Assembly: GCA_029263725.1 (NCBI GenBank)
Contig: JAJUFS010000009.1
Location: 1 to 34,922, forward strand
Length of the DNA stretch: 34,922 bases
Source of the DNA: Gammaproteobacteria bacterium
GTDB lineage: Bacteria; Pseudomonadota; Gammaproteobacteria; Natronospirales; JAJUFS01
Direction: 5' to 3'
In this document: positions 19,510 through 28,023 of the stretch, in pieces
How positions within the stretch are numbered: the first letter of the stretch is position 1
How the letters are laid out: every line of letters starts with the position of its first letter
Made by a program: the position numbers and the translations under genes
Notes under the pieces: generated by a model
What the model was told of the DNA's origin: nothing
The model's database searches: none
Seen by the model: the letters and a program-made list of their open reading frames with translations, nothing else

Positions 19510-19824
19510 ATGAGCAAGCAGATCGTTCTGGTCACCTGCCCGGACAACGAAGTCGCCGGGCGCCTTGCCGCCACGCTCGTCGAGGAACGGCTCGCCGCCT
19601 GCGTCAACGTCGTCGGCGGCATCCGTTCGGTCTACCGCTGGGAGGGCAAGGTGCAGGAGGACGCCGAGGTGCTGCTCATCATCAAGACCCGGGAAGCGCT
19701 GTTCGCGCCGCTGGAGGCGCGCATCAAGGCGCTGCATCCCTACGAGGTGCCGGAAATCATCGCCCTGCCGATCACCCAGGGCAGCGCCGAGTACCTCGAC
19801 TGGATCGCGCAGAGCACGCGCTGA
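19510..19824 (+). CDS. cutA: Divalent cation tolerance protein CutA
   Basis: CutA is a small trimeric protein related to the PII fold and linked to copper and other divalent cation tolerance. The 104-residue sequence carries the family marks: VTCPDNEVAGRLAATLVEERLAACVNV, then GIRSVYRWEGKVQEDAEVLLIIKT, and HPYEVPEIIALPI near the C-terminus. GGAGG lies 4 nt before the ATG. It is divergent from groES and 42 nt upstream of dsbD, an old gene pairing in gammaproteobacteria (cutA is also called dipZ-adjacent). Confidence 0.95.
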   Translation: MSKQIVLVTCPDNEVAGRLAATLVEERLAACVNVVGGIRSVYRWEGKVQEDAEVLLIIKTREALFAPLEARIKALHPYEVPEIIALPITQGSAEYLDWIAQSTR

Positions 19825-19866
19825 CGCCACTGCAAAAACTCGGTTCGCCGGGCGAGCTCAGGTACC

Positions 19867-21705
19867 ATGTTCGCCCTATCCTTCCCGTCCGACAGGGTTG
19901 ATCCCGTGATTCGAAAGGGTTTTCTCGCCTGCCTCCCGCTGCTGCTGTGCGCGCTGCCGCTGCAGGCCGCGGATCTTGGCGCCTTGCTGGGGCTGCAGCA
20001 GGAAGAGTTCCTGCACCCGGATGAGGCATTCCAGTTCCGTGCCTACCCCAACGACGAGGCCGGCACGCTGACCGCCGAATGGGTGATCGCCGACTCTTAT
20101 TATCTGTATCGCGCCCAGTTCCGCTTCGAGGCGGTGGACTCGCCAGGCATCACGCTCGGCGAGCCGCGCTTCCCAACGGGCGAGCTGCACACCGACGAGT
20201 TCTTCGGCGAGCAGGAAGTCTATTACCGCCAGGTGGGCGTGGAGCTGCCGGTCACGGGCGAGCCCGGCGAAGAGTTCACGTTGCGGGTGCGTTACCAGGG
20301 CTGCGCCGACGCCGGCCTGTGCTATCCGCCGGCCTTCAAGACCGTCACGGTGACCGTGCCGGGCGGCAGCGCGGCGGGAAGCGTTGCCCCGGCGAGTGCC
20401 GAGCTTTCCGAGCAGGACCAGCTCGCGCGCTTGATCACCACCGCGAACATCGGCTGGGTGATGCTCGCCTTCGTCGGCTTCGGCCTGCTGCTCACCTTCA
20501 CGCCCTGCGTGCTGCCGATGGTGCCGATTCTTTCCTCCATCATCGTCGGCCAGAAGAACCTCACCACACGCAAGGCCTTCGTGCTGTCGCTGGTGTACGT
20601 GATCGCGATGGCGCTCACCTACACCGCGGCCGGCGTGCTCGCCGGCCTGTTCGGCGCCAATCTGCAGGCCATGTTCCAGGACCCGTGGGTGCTCGGAACG
20701 TTCGCCGCGGTGTTCGTGCTGCTGGCGCTTTCCATGTTCGGCTTCTACGACCTGCAGGTGCCGGCGAGCTGGCAGGCAAGGCTCGCGCAGCTTTCCGGGA
20801 AACAGGAAGGCGGCACGCTGCCGGGGGTCGCGATCATGGGTTTCCTGTCGGCGCTGATCGTCGGGCCCTGCGTGGCCGCACCGCTCGCCGGCGCGCTGAT
20901 CGTCATCGGCCAGTCCGGCGATCCATTGCGCGGCGGACTCGCGCTGTTTGCGCTTTCCATGGGCATGGGCATTCCGCTGCTGCTGGTCGGCACCGGCGCG
21001 GGCCGCTTCGTGCCGAAGGCCGGCGCGTGGATGAACGCGGTCAAGGGCGTGTTCGGCGTGATGCTGCTCGCGGTCGCGCTGTACCTGCTCGAGCGCATCC
21101 TGCCCGGATGGCTGACGGTCCTGTTCTGGGCGCTGCTCGCGATCGTCTCGGCCGTGTACATGGGCGCCTTCGCGGTTCCGACGAGCGGCTGGCAGAAACT
21201 CTGGAAAGGCCTCGGGCTTGCGCTGTTCACCTGGGGCGTACTGCTGCTGGCAGGGCTTACGAATGGCCGCGCCGACCTGTTCACGCCGCTGAAGGGTTTC
21301 GGCGGCGGCGCTGTGGTGCAGGAAGAGCACCTGCCGTTCAAGCGCATCAAGACGGTGGATGACCTGCAGCGGGAAGTGGCGAATGCCGCGGCCATGAACA
21401 AGCCGGTGATGCTCGATTTCTATGCGGACTGGTGCATCTCCTGCAAGGAGATGGAACGCTATACCTTCCCCGCCGCGGAAGTGCGTCAGGCGCTGGCCGA
21501 CGCCGTGCTGCTGCAGGCGGACGTCACCGCCAACGACGCCGCCGACCAGGCGCTGCTGAAGCGCTTCGGCCTGTACGGCCCGCCGGGAATCATCTTCTTT
21601 GATCGCAGCGGCGAGGAGCTTCCTCACCTGCGCGTCATCGGCTTCAAGAACGCCAACGATTTCGCCGCCATCGCGCGGCGCGCGGTCAACGGGAACGACG
21701 AATGA
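19867..21705 (+). CDS. dsbD: Thiol:disulfide interchange protein DsbD
   Basis: DsbD passes electrons from cytoplasmic thioredoxin across the inner membrane to periplasmic reductants. All three redox pairs are visible: the N-terminal domain (YQGCADAGLCYPP), the membrane domain (FTPCVLPMVPI and GPCVAAPLAGAL, with about eight helices) and the C-terminal thioredoxin-like domain (DWCISCKEME). At 612 residues it is full length. A GTG at 19906 would give a cleaner signal peptide (IRKGFLACLPLLLCALPLQA); the ATG at 19867 adds 13 residues with only a weak AGG upstream. The next gene overlaps by 4 nt, so the TlpA-like protein is probably a substrate or partner. Confidence 0.96.
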   Translation: MFALSFPSDRVDPVIRKGFLACLPLLLCALPLQAADLGALLGLQQEEFLHPDEAFQFRAYPNDEAGTLTAEWVIADSYYLYRAQFRFEAVDSPGITLGEPRFPTGELHTDEFFGEQEVYYRQVGVELPVTGEPGEEFTLRVRYQGCADAGLCYPPAFKTVTVTVPGGSAAGSVAPASAELSEQDQLARLITTANIGWVMLAFVGFGLLLTFTPCVLPMVPILSSIIVGQKNLTTRKAFVLSLVYVIAMALTYTAAGVLAGLFGANLQAMFQDPWVLGTFAAVFVLLALSMFGFYDLQVPASWQARLAQLSGKQEGGTLPGVAIMGFLSALIVGPCVAAPLAGALIVIGQSGDPLRGGLALFALSMGMGIPLLLVGTGAGRFVPKAGAWMNAVKGVFGVMLLAVALYLLERILPGWLTVLFWALLAIVSAVYMGAFAVPTSGWQKLWKGLGLALFTWGVLLLAGLTNGRADLFTPLKGFGGGAVVQEEHLPFKRIKTVDDLQREVANAAAMNKPVMLDFYADWCISCKEMERYTFPAAEVRQALADAVLLQADVTANDAADQALLKRFGLYGPPGIIFFDRSGEELPHLRVIGFKNANDFAAIARRAVNGNDE

Positions 21706-22289
21706 AGAAGAAACAGGTTCTGCTCATCATCGTGGTCGCGGTCATTGCCGCGGTGCTCGGCGTGGTCGCCGGCCGCCTGCTCGGCCCGGAACTGCGCGAC
21801 GCCCTCAACGACGGCGCGGACAGCGCGCGCTTCGCGCACGAGCCTTCTGCCCGCCCCGAGCGGCTTCCCGAGGTCTCGTTCATCGATCTCGACGGCAACA
21901 TCGTGACGAGCAGCGAGTGGCTCGCCGAAGGCAAGCCGCTGTTCATCAACTTCTGGGCGACCTGGTGCAAGCCCTGCCGCGAGGAAATGCCCATGCTCTC
22001 CGCGCTGCAGGAGAAATATCGCGACGAGGTGCTGATGATCGGCGTTGCCATCGACAACAGGGAAGCGATCACCGAGTTCCTCGATTTCCTCGGCGGCGTG
22101 AGCTACCCCATCGTGCTGGGCAGGCAGGAACTCGATGCCATCGAGGCCGCGAACAGGATGGGTGTCGATCTCGTTGGCCTGCCGATCACGCTCACCACTG
22201 ATCGCAAGGGCACGATCATCGACATTCACATGGGCGAGGTGGACGAAGCCGAAGCGACGGCGCTGATCGAACGATCATTGCGCGACTGA
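21702..22289 (+). CDS. TlpA/ResA-like thiol-disulfide oxidoreductase
   Basis: The 195-residue protein is anchored by one N-terminal membrane helix (residues 5-27), with a periplasmic thioredoxin-like domain. PLFINFWATWCKPCREEMPML carries the WCKPC active site and VGLPITLTTDRKG the cis-proline. It belongs to the TlpA/ResA/DsbE group, which reduces specific periplasmic thiols, for example in cytochrome c maturation. Its ATG overlaps the dsbD stop (ATGA), so DsbD is the likely electron donor. An intrinsic terminator follows 17 nt later. The substrate is not identified. Confidence 0.9.
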   Translation: MKKKQVLLIIVVAVIAAVLGVVAGRLLGPELRDALNDGADSARFAHEPSARPERLPEVSFIDLDGNIVTSSEWLAEGKPLFINFWATWCKPCREEMPMLSALQEKYRDEVLMIGVAIDNREAITEFLDFLGGVSYPIVLGRQELDAIEAANRMGVDLVGLPITLTTDRKGTIIDIHMGEVDEAEATALIERSLRD

Positions 22290-22305
22290 AGTCATTCGCG
22301 TGAAC

Positions 22306-22335
22306 GAAAAAGGGCGGCCAAGGCCGCCCTTTTTC
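22306..22335 (+). terminator. Bidirectional intrinsic terminator
   Basis: AGGGCGGCC and GGCCGCCCT pair perfectly around AA, with A5 before and T5 after, so it can work in both directions. It serves the dsbD-tlpA unit and the convergent lipoprotein gene that ends at 22348. Confidence 0.92.
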
Positions 22336-22347
22336 ATTGCCAATGCA

Positions 22348-22959
22348 TTACTTGTCCGCCGGATTCAGCAGGTTGGAAACCACCTTGCCTTCGTCGTCGA
22401 GCATCTCGATGCCGCTGGTGCCGTCCGGATTCACGAACAGGCGAATCCGCGTCTTCCCTTCCGAATCATTCAGCTCGATCGCCGCACGGCCATTGATGTT
22501 GGTGAGATGGATACGCGGCGGTGCCGCGGTACCGACTTCCATGATGTCCGAGCCGAGCGGGATTCGATCGTTGATCTGGATGGAGGCGATGTAGGTTTCG
22601 CCGTCTGCGCTTTCGTACCGGCCGATGCCGACGGCCTCGGAATTCTGGTAATCGAAGATCATGCCGGCCTGCTCGCCCCGACCGGGAACTTCCATCACGC
22701 CGATGCCGCCACGCTCATTGCCGGCCTCGTCATAGAAGACCATGCCTGCGGGCACGACACTGCGCGGCAGGTCAAGCACCACGCCATCCAGCACCGGAGG
22801 CGGAAAACGATCCTTGTTCGCAATCACCAGGCGATGCGTGCCGTCGGGGCTGACGATATTGATGCGCTCGACATTGATTTCCTCGAACTCCACGACACCC
22901 GGCTTTGCGGCACAACCCGCCAGGCCGAAGAACAACAACAGAAAAAACACAGACCTCAT
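22348..22959 (-). CDS. Uncharacterised lipoprotein with RINIVxPDGT motif
   Basis: The 203-residue protein has a short lipoprotein signal (lipobox GLAGC, Cys near residue 16). The mature part contains VERINIVSPDGTHRLVIANKDRFPPP, then AGMVFYDEAGNERGG and GKTRIRLFVNPDGTSGIEMLDDEGKVV. I recognise this RINIV-PDGT / RLVI-NK-RFP / AGM-FYDE-GNE-GG pattern from a widespread group of unnamed proteins with repeated beta-hairpins; no function is known to me. GAGGA lies 8 nt before the ATG at 22959. The frame is open further upstream, but that part shows no coding character. It shares a terminator with the dsbD-tlpA unit. Confidence 0.8.
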   Translation of the reverse strand: MRSVFFLLLFFGLAGCAAKPGVVEFEEINVERINIVSPDGTHRLVIANKDRFPPPVLDGVVLDLPRSVVPAGMVFYDEAGNERGGIGVMEVPGRGEQAGMIFDYQNSEAVGIGRYESADGETYIASIQINDRIPLGSDIMEVGTAAPPRIHLTNINGRAAIELNDSEGKTRIRLFVNPDGTSGIEMLDDEGKVVSNLLNPADK

Positions 22960-23638
22960 GAGATTTTTCCTCTTGCAAGTCACAAATAGCCGGCGCACCC
23001 GGCCCGGACGGGACGAGTGTTTGCTACAGGGAGCGAAGGAGTGCCGCCGCGCGAAGAAAACGCAAACGCGACGGAAATGCCGGTGTGTCCAGCCATTGTA
23101 ACACTGCGCGCAGAGGAAGCCGGCCGCGAGGGATATGAGTGAGAGCTGAGAGGCCGAAGACCCGAGATACATGGATTAGCGAGCGAAGCTCGCGCAATCG
23201 CCGGACGATCTACGCTCGCGAGCGGGTTACCCCGCACTTCGCGTTTCACGTTGCGCCGCTTGCCTGCCCACCGAAACGGGAATGAAGAACAGCACCATCG
23301 TCGCAAGCAGGCCCGGCGCCAGCCACCGCCGGCCCATCCGACTGCCCGACGAGCACCGACGCCGGCACGCTGCGCGAAACGAACTTCGTTGACTTGAGGC
23401 GCGGCGCAGCGGTTTCGCATTTGCGAAGGAAATTATGGGTGGAGTCTCTCAGGGATAGAATTGCGAGGATTTTGCCGCGATCTTCTTTAATCCGACCGAA
23501 ATCACAAATCCGGCGTGGACAAGCGGGATTTGCCTCGGCAAAATTGCGCCCATTGTCGGGACTGACGATTTAAACGCTCGTTTGAAGCCGTTCGCGGCAA
23601 GATGGGGGAAATTTCCGGCAGGAAGTGGAGCAGCAGCG
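22960..23638. other. 679-bp stretch without a confident gene; clustered dyads
   Basis: This is the longest gap in the window. It holds three dyads in 57 bp: GCGAGC-gaa-GCTCGC (23179-23193), the palindrome GCTCGCGAGC (23214-23223) and GCGGG-ttac-CCCGC (23222-23235). A further dyad TTTGCC-tc-GGCAAA lies about 100 bp upstream of aroQ. The last 170 bp are AT-richer and probably contain the aroQ promoter, but I cannot pick a convincing -35/-10 pair. A small frame at 23227-23337 is listed separately. Confidence 0.5.
23227..23337 (-). CDS. Possible 36-residue membrane peptide
   Basis: An ATG at 23337 opens a 36-codon frame with a basic start (MGRRW) and one hydrophobic stretch (LAPGLLATMVLFFIPVSV), then a polar tail ending RSAG. 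There is no clear ribosome-binding site and the tail overlaps a hairpin. It may be a small membrane peptide, a remnant of a larger gene, or chance. Confidence 0.15.
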   Translation of the reverse strand: MGRRWLAPGLLATMVLFFIPVSVGRQAAQRETRSAG

Positions 23639-24088
23639 ATGGCGAGGTTCCTTCTCTTGAACGGTCCGAATCTCGACCTGCTCGGCGAGCGGGAGCCGGA
23701 GATCTACGGCCGGATCACGCTCCGGGACATCGAGTCGCGGCTGGTGGCCCAGGCCGAGGCGCTGGGCCACCAGATGATCTGCTTCCAGGCGAACGCGGAA
23801 CACGCGCTGATCGAACGGGTCCACGCGGCGAGAAACGAGGACATCGCCTGGATCCTGATCAACCCGGCGGCGTTCACGCACACCAGCGTGGCCCTGCGCG
23901 ACGCGCTGGCGGCGGTGGCGATCCCGTTCACGGAGGTCCACCTGTCGAACGTGCACCGTCGCGAGCCGTTCCGGCGGCATTCGTATTTTTCCGATCTCGC
24001 CGAAGGCGTGATCAGCGGGCTGGGCATCGAGGGGTACGAAGCGGCGTTGCGCCACGCACATGCGCGGCTGTCAGCCCCCCGTTCCTGA
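23639..24088 (+). CDS. aroQ: 3-dehydroquinate dehydratase, type II
   Basis: AroQ converts 3-dehydroquinate to 3-dehydroshikimate in the shikimate pathway, as a dodecamer in the cytoplasm. The 149-residue protein has the type II signature [17 protein letters not shown] with the catalytic Tyr near residue 23, NPAAFTHTS with the substrate-binding Asn and His, and [12 protein letters not shown] with the catalytic His region. GTGGAG lies about 9 nt before the ATG at 23639. It is 31 nt upstream of accB, the usual gammaproteobacterial aroQ-accB-accC order. Confidence 0.97.
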   Translation: MARFLLLNGPNLDLLGEREPEIYGRITLRDIESRLVAQAEALGHQMICFQANAEHALIERVHAARNEDIAWILINPAAFTHTSVALRDALAAVAIPFTEVHLSNVHRREPFRRHSYFSDLAEGVISGLGIEGYEAALRHAHARLSAPRS

Positions 24089-24119
24089 ATTTCGACGTTG
24101 TCACTTGGGGTTTTGGACG

Positions 24120-24572
24120 ATGGATATCAGAAAAGTAAAGAAGCTCATCGAGCTGCTGGAAGAGTCCGGCATCGCGGAGATCGAAATCACGGAAGGTGAA
24201 GAGTCGGTGCGCATCAGCCGCCATTCGACCGCGCCCGCGCCGCAGGCCTGGCACGTGCCGGTGCCGCAGGCCGCGCCCGCCCCGCAGGCGGCGCCTGCTC
24301 CCGCCGCGGCCGAGGAGAAGAAGAGCGACGTGCCCGCGGGCCACGTGGTGACTTCGCCGATGGTCGGCACCTTCTACCGCGCCCCGAACCCGACGGCCAA
24401 GCCGTTCGTGGACGTCGGCAGCAGCGTCAAGGTTGGCGACACGCTGTGCATCATCGAAGCGATGAAGATGATGAACCAGATCGAGGCGGACAAGGCCGGC
24501 ACGGTCAAGGCGGTGCTGGTGGATAATGGCGAGCCGGTGGAGTTTGGTCAGCCGCTCTTCGTCATCGAATAA
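24120..24572 (+). CDS. accB: Biotin carboxyl carrier protein of acetyl-CoA carboxylase
   Basis: AccB carries biotin between the carboxylase (AccC) and the carboxyltransferase in the first step of fatty acid synthesis. The 150-residue protein has an N-terminal domain (residues 1-35), an Ala/Pro/Gln-rich flexible linker (38-64) and the C-terminal biotinyl domain with EAMKM, where Lys116 would be biotinylated. [13 protein letters not shown] begins the domain, as in E. coli. A weak TTGG-type ribosome-binding site precedes the ATG at 24120. accC follows after an unusually long 138-nt gap. Confidence 0.97.
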   Translation: MDIRKVKKLIELLEESGIAEIEITEGEESVRISRHSTAPAPQAWHVPVPQAAPAPQAAPAPAAAEEKKSDVPAGHVVTSPMVGTFYRAPNPTAKPFVDVGSSVKVGDTLCIIEAMKMMNQIEADKAGTVKAVLVDNGEPVEFGQPLFVIE

Positions 24573-24640
24573 ATGATGCGGAGCGCGTCTTTTGCCCCCT
24601 GGCTGCGTTGCGGTCGCCCGCGCCTTCCAGGAGGCAGAAT

Positions 24641-24655
24641 CCGCGGCTCCCGCGG
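24641..24655. repeat. Hairpin in the accB-accC gap
   Basis: CCGCGG, a 3-nt loop (CTC) and CCGCGG form a perfect 6-bp stem in the middle of the 138-nt gap between accB and accC. No T-run follows, so it is more likely a leader or processing hairpin than a terminator. Confidence 0.35.
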
Positions 24656-24710
24656 TTCGTCGGTCATCCGCGTCCGTGGATGCAAACAAATAGAAAGAGC
24701 GTGAACGCCC

Positions 24711-26051
24711 ATGCTTGAAAAAGTCGTCATTGCCAATCGCGGGGAAATCGCGCTGCGCATCCTGCGCGCGTGCAAGGAACTCGGCATCCGTACGGTCGCG
24801 GTCTATTCCAGCGCCGACCGTGACCTGAAGCACGTCAAGCTCGCCGACGAGGCGGTGTGCATCGGCCCGCCGGCTTCCTCCGAGTCCTATCTCAACATGC
24901 CGCGCATCATCGCCGCCGCCGAGGTCACTGATGCGGTGGCCATCCATCCCGGCTACGGCTTCCTGTCCGAGAACGCGGATTTCGCCGAGCGGGTAGAGCG
25001 CTCCGGCTTCATCTTCATCGGCCCGCGGCCGGAGACCATCCGCCTCATGGGCGACAAGGTTTCCGCCAAGGAAGCGATGAAGGCGGCCGGCGTGCCGACG
25101 GTGCCGGGCTCCGATGGCGCGCTCGGCGACAACGACGAAGAAAACCTGCGCATGGCGCGGAAGATCGGTTATCCGGTGATCATCAAGGCCGCAGGCGGCG
25201 GCGGCGGCCGCGGCATGAAGGTGGTGCACTCGGAAGCCACGCTGCTCAGCGCCATCTCGCTCACCAGGAGCGAGGCCAAGACCGCCTTCGGCAACGACAC
25301 CGTCTACATGGAGAAATTCCTGGAGCATCCGCGCCACGTGGAGTTCCAGGTGCTGGCCGACGAGCACGGCAACGCGATTCACCTCGGCACGCGCGACTGC
25401 TCCATGCAGCGCCGCCACCAGAAGGTGATCGAGGAAGCGCCTGCGCCCGGCATTCCGCAGAAGCTGCTGGATGAAATGGGCGAACGCTGCGCCAAGGCCT
25501 GCCGCGACATCGGCTACCGCGGCGCGGGCACCTTCGAGTTCCTGTACGAGAACGGCGAGTTCTATTTCATCGAGATGAACACGCGCGTGCAGGTGGAGCA
25601 CCCGGTGACGGAAATGATCACCGGCGTGGACATCGTGCGCGAGCAGCTGCGCATCGCCGCGGGCGAGAAGCTCGCCTACCGCCAGGAAGACATCAAGTTC
25701 GAAGGCCATGCCTTCGAATGCCGCATCAACGCCGAGGACGCGCGCACCTTCCGGCCCTCGCCCGGCCTGATCAAGGCCTGGCATGCGCCTGGCGGCCCGG
25801 GCGTGCGGGTCGACTCGCACATCTATTCCGGCTACACGGTGCCGCCGTACTACGACTCGCTGATCGCCAAGATCCTCACCCACGGCCCGACGCGCGAGAT
25901 CGCGCTGATGCGCATGCGCACGGCGCTGACGGAAGTGGTGGTCGAAGGCATCGAGACGAACACGGCGCTGCACATGGACCTGTTCAACGACTCGGAATTC
26001 GTCGCCGGCGGCACCGACATTCACTACCTGCAGAAGAAGCTCGGGCTGTAA
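24711..26051 (+). CDS. accC: Biotin carboxylase subunit of acetyl-CoA carboxylase
   Basis: AccC uses ATP and bicarbonate to carboxylate the biotin on AccB. The 446-residue ATP-grasp enzyme is full length. It has [34 protein letters not shown], the glycine-rich ATP loop [33 protein letters not shown], and the catalytic region [18 protein letters not shown]. Only a weak, distant GAG precedes the ATG, so translation may depend on coupling or leader structure. The prmA start codon follows its stop directly. Confidence 0.98.
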   Translation: MLEKVVIANRGEIALRILRACKELGIRTVAVYSSADRDLKHVKLADEAVCIGPPASSESYLNMPRIIAAAEVTDAVAIHPGYGFLSENADFAERVERSGFIFIGPRPETIRLMGDKVSAKEAMKAAGVPTVPGSDGALGDNDEENLRMARKIGYPVIIKAAGGGGGRGMKVVHSEATLLSAISLTRSEAKTAFGNDTVYMEKFLEHPRHVEFQVLADEHGNAIHLGTRDCSMQRRHQKVIEEAPAPGIPQKLLDEMGERCAKACRDIGYRGAGTFEFLYENGEFYFIEMNTRVQVEHPVTEMITGVDIVREQLRIAAGEKLAYRQEDIKFEGHAFECRINAEDARTFRPSPGLIKAWHAPGGPGVRVDSHIYSGYTVPPYYDSLIAKILTHGPTREIALMRMRTALTEVVVEGIETNTALHMDLFNDSEFVAGGTDIHYLQKKLGL

Positions 26052-26942
26052 GTGTCGAACTGGCTGCAGATCGACTTTCCGCTCAACGGGCTCGACGCCG
26101 AACAGGTCGAGGACGCGCTGCTGGCTGCAGGCGCGGCCGCCGTCACCTACCGTGACGCCGCCGACGACCCGGTCTTCGAGCCCTGGCCGGGCGAAATGCC
26201 GCTGTGGCAGCAGACGCGCGTCACCGGCATGTTCCCCGCCGATGCGGATGTCGACGGCATCCGCGCCGTGCTGCTCGCCGCGCTCGAGCTTGAGCACCTG
26301 CCGCCGCACCGCGTGGAAATTCTCGAGGACCGCGACTGGACCCGCGAGTGGCTGAAGGACTTCAGGCCGCTCAGGTTCGGCCGGCGGCTGTGGGTGGTGC
26401 CGACGGCCTATGAACCGCCGGAACCTGAGGCCGTGAACCTCGTGCTGGACCCCGGGCTTGCCTTCGGCACCGGCACGCATCCCACCACCGCGCTCTGCCT
26501 GGAATGGCTGGACGGCCAGCCGCTGGAAGGCGCGAGCGTGGTCGATTACGGCTGCGGTTCCGGCATTCTCGCCGTGGCAGCGGCGCTGCTCGGCGCCGAA
26601 GACATTCTCGCCACCGACATTGATCCGCAGGCGCTGCTCGCGACCCGCGACAACGCCGCTCGCAACGGCGTCGCCGAACGCATCCGCACCTGCCTGCCGG
26701 GCGAACTCGGCGACGCTGGCGAAGGCACGTCGGACGTCGTGCTCGCCAACATCCTCGCAGGACCGCTGGTCGAGCTCGCGCCGCGCATCGTGCGCCTCCT
26801 GCGCGGCAATGGCCGGCTGGTGCTTTCCGGCCTGCTGCGAAGCCAGGCTGGTGAGGTCGCCGAGGCCTACCGCGCGCTCGGCATCCAGCTTGCCATCGAC
26901 GGCGAACTGGATGGCTGGGTGCGGCTCGCCGGCCGCAAGTGA
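26052..26942 (+). CDS. prmA: Ribosomal protein L11 methyltransferase
   Basis: PrmA trimethylates ribosomal protein L11 using S-adenosylmethionine. The 296-residue sequence has the N-terminal L11-recognition domain and the methyltransferase domain: LDPGLAFGTGTHPTTALCLEWL, motif I VVDYGCGSGILAVAAALLGA, TDIDPQAL, and the NILAGPL loop. It starts with GTG at 26052 immediately after the accC stop codon, with no separate ribosome-binding site, so it is probably translated by coupling. The accC-prmA pairing is common in gammaproteobacteria. Confidence 0.96.
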   Translation: MSNWLQIDFPLNGLDAEQVEDALLAAGAAAVTYRDAADDPVFEPWPGEMPLWQQTRVTGMFPADADVDGIRAVLLAALELEHLPPHRVEILEDRDWTREWLKDFRPLRFGRRLWVVPTAYEPPEPEAVNLVLDPGLAFGTGTHPTTALCLEWLDGQPLEGASVVDYGCGSGILAVAAALLGAEDILATDIDPQALLATRDNAARNGVAERIRTCLPGELGDAGEGTSDVVLANILAGPLVELAPRIVRLLRGNGRLVLSGLLRSQAGEVAEAYRALGIQLAIDGELDGWVRLAGRK

Positions 26943-27002
26943 TGAACGCGCTCGCCTGAGCGCGGCTCGTTTCCCGCCGTCCCGCGCTGTATTCTTGCCG
27001 CC

Positions 27003-27890
27003 ATGTACGCCCAGTGCCCTTCCTGCCTCACCTTCTTCCGTCTGCGCCCCGAGCATCTCAAGGCTGCCGGCGGCCGCGTGCGCTGTTCGCGCTGCAAGCA
27101 CGTCTTTAACGCTCTCGAAACCCTGCGCGAGGAACTGACGGCAGAAGAGATCGCCACCGTGAAATCCGAGGCCAGGCAGCCGCAGGACACGCGCCCGCCC
27201 TGGCGGCCGCCGGACGAGGAGATGGCCGGCGACCTGTTCGATGCGCTGGACTATCGCACCAACGAGGAACTGCCGCTGGACGAACCGGAACCTGCGCCGC
27301 AGGAGGCGCCGGGCTTCGACCCCATCAGCGAGATCATCGCCCCGCCGCCGCCGAAGCGGCGGCAATGGCTGCTCGGCATCCTCAACGTATTGCTGCTGCT
27401 GGCACTCGCCGTGCAGCTCGTCCACTGGCAGCGCGAAACGCTGCTGGCTCACGGCAGCGCCGGGCCATGGCTGCGCAAGGCATACACGCTGGTTGGCATC
27501 GATCCCGGCATCGCGGCGGACGCCGCGCTGCTGCGCGTGGCGCGCACCGAGGTGAGCTCGCATCCCGAATCACCACGGGCGCTGCTGCTCACCGCGATTC
27601 TCGAGAACGAGGCGGCCCGGGCCCAGCCCTGGCCGGAGCTGTACGTGGACCTGCAGGATCGCTGGGGCGAGAGCGTCGGCGCGCGTTACTTCCAGCCCGC
27701 CGAGTACCTGCGCAATCCGGAGCAGGCGAACAAGCCGATGCAGGCAAGAACGCGTGCAGCCATCCGGCTCGAAGTGATCGACCCGGGCAACGAGGCCGTC
27801 GGCTTCAAGCTTGATGCCTGTTACCCGCATCCGCGAGCGCGTTCCACGCGTTATCTCTGCACGTCCGACTTCGAGCTGGCCCTGCGCTGA
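27003..27890 (+). CDS. Zinc-ribbon and DUF3426 membrane protein
   Basis: The 295-residue protein opens with a zinc ribbon (CPSC at residues 5-8 and CSRC near 30, in the MJ0042 pattern ending KHVFNALE). An acidic, proline-rich linker follows, then one membrane helix (about residues 119-141, LLGILNVLLLLALAVQLV) and a periplasmic DUF3426 domain to the C-terminus. The role is unknown; a cytoplasmic nucleic-acid or protein-binding ribbon linked to a periplasmic domain suggests a sensor or scaffold. It is found in this position between prmA and dusB in many relatives. It starts 60 nt after prmA. No strong ribosome-binding site is visible. Confidence 0.85.
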   Translation: MYAQCPSCLTFFRLRPEHLKAAGGRVRCSRCKHVFNALETLREELTAEEIATVKSEARQPQDTRPPWRPPDEEMAGDLFDALDYRTNEELPLDEPEPAPQEAPGFDPISEIIAPPPPKRRQWLLGILNVLLLLALAVQLVHWQRETLLAHGSAGPWLRKAYTLVGIDPGIAADAALLRVARTEVSSHPESPRALLLTAILENEAARAQPWPELYVDLQDRWGESVGARYFQPAEYLRNPEQANKPMQARTRAAIRLEVIDPGNEAVGFKLDACYPHPRARSTRYLCTSDFELALR

Positions 27891-27960
27891 AAAAAAATTC
27901 CTGGCATCCCTTGATTTCCCGCGCGGCATGCGCTCGCGTTTTGCGGTGCTGCAGCGTGCT

Positions 27961-27988
27961 TTGACTCGCCCCCTCGCACGGGTATCAT
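27961..27988 (+). promoter_or_regulatory. dusB-fis promoter
   Basis: TTGACT (27961-27966), a 16-nt spacer and TATCAT (27983-27988) give a strong sigma-70 match (5 of 6 in each box). It lies 35 nt ahead of the dusB ATG. The region just after the -10 is moderately GC-rich (TTCCGGTCCC), which would fit stringent control as known for E. coli fis. Confidence 0.8.
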
Positions 27989-28023
27989 TTCCGGTCCCTT
28001 CAGCCTGCAACCCGTTTTCCGAG

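Noticed and set aside
19876-21627. A 583-codon minus-strand frame opposite dsbD
   Set aside because: dsbD is certain on the other strand with all six redox cysteines.
23207-23340. A PEP-CTERM-like sorting tail
   Set aside because: The hydrophobic stretch and basic residues look superficially like a sorting signal, but there is no PEP motif and no preceding coding region in frame.
24012-27563. A 1,183-codon open frame on the minus strand across accB, accC and prmA
   Set aside because: It is antisense to three highly conserved genes, its translation is Arg/His/Ala-rich without family motifs, and long antisense frames are expected at this GC content.
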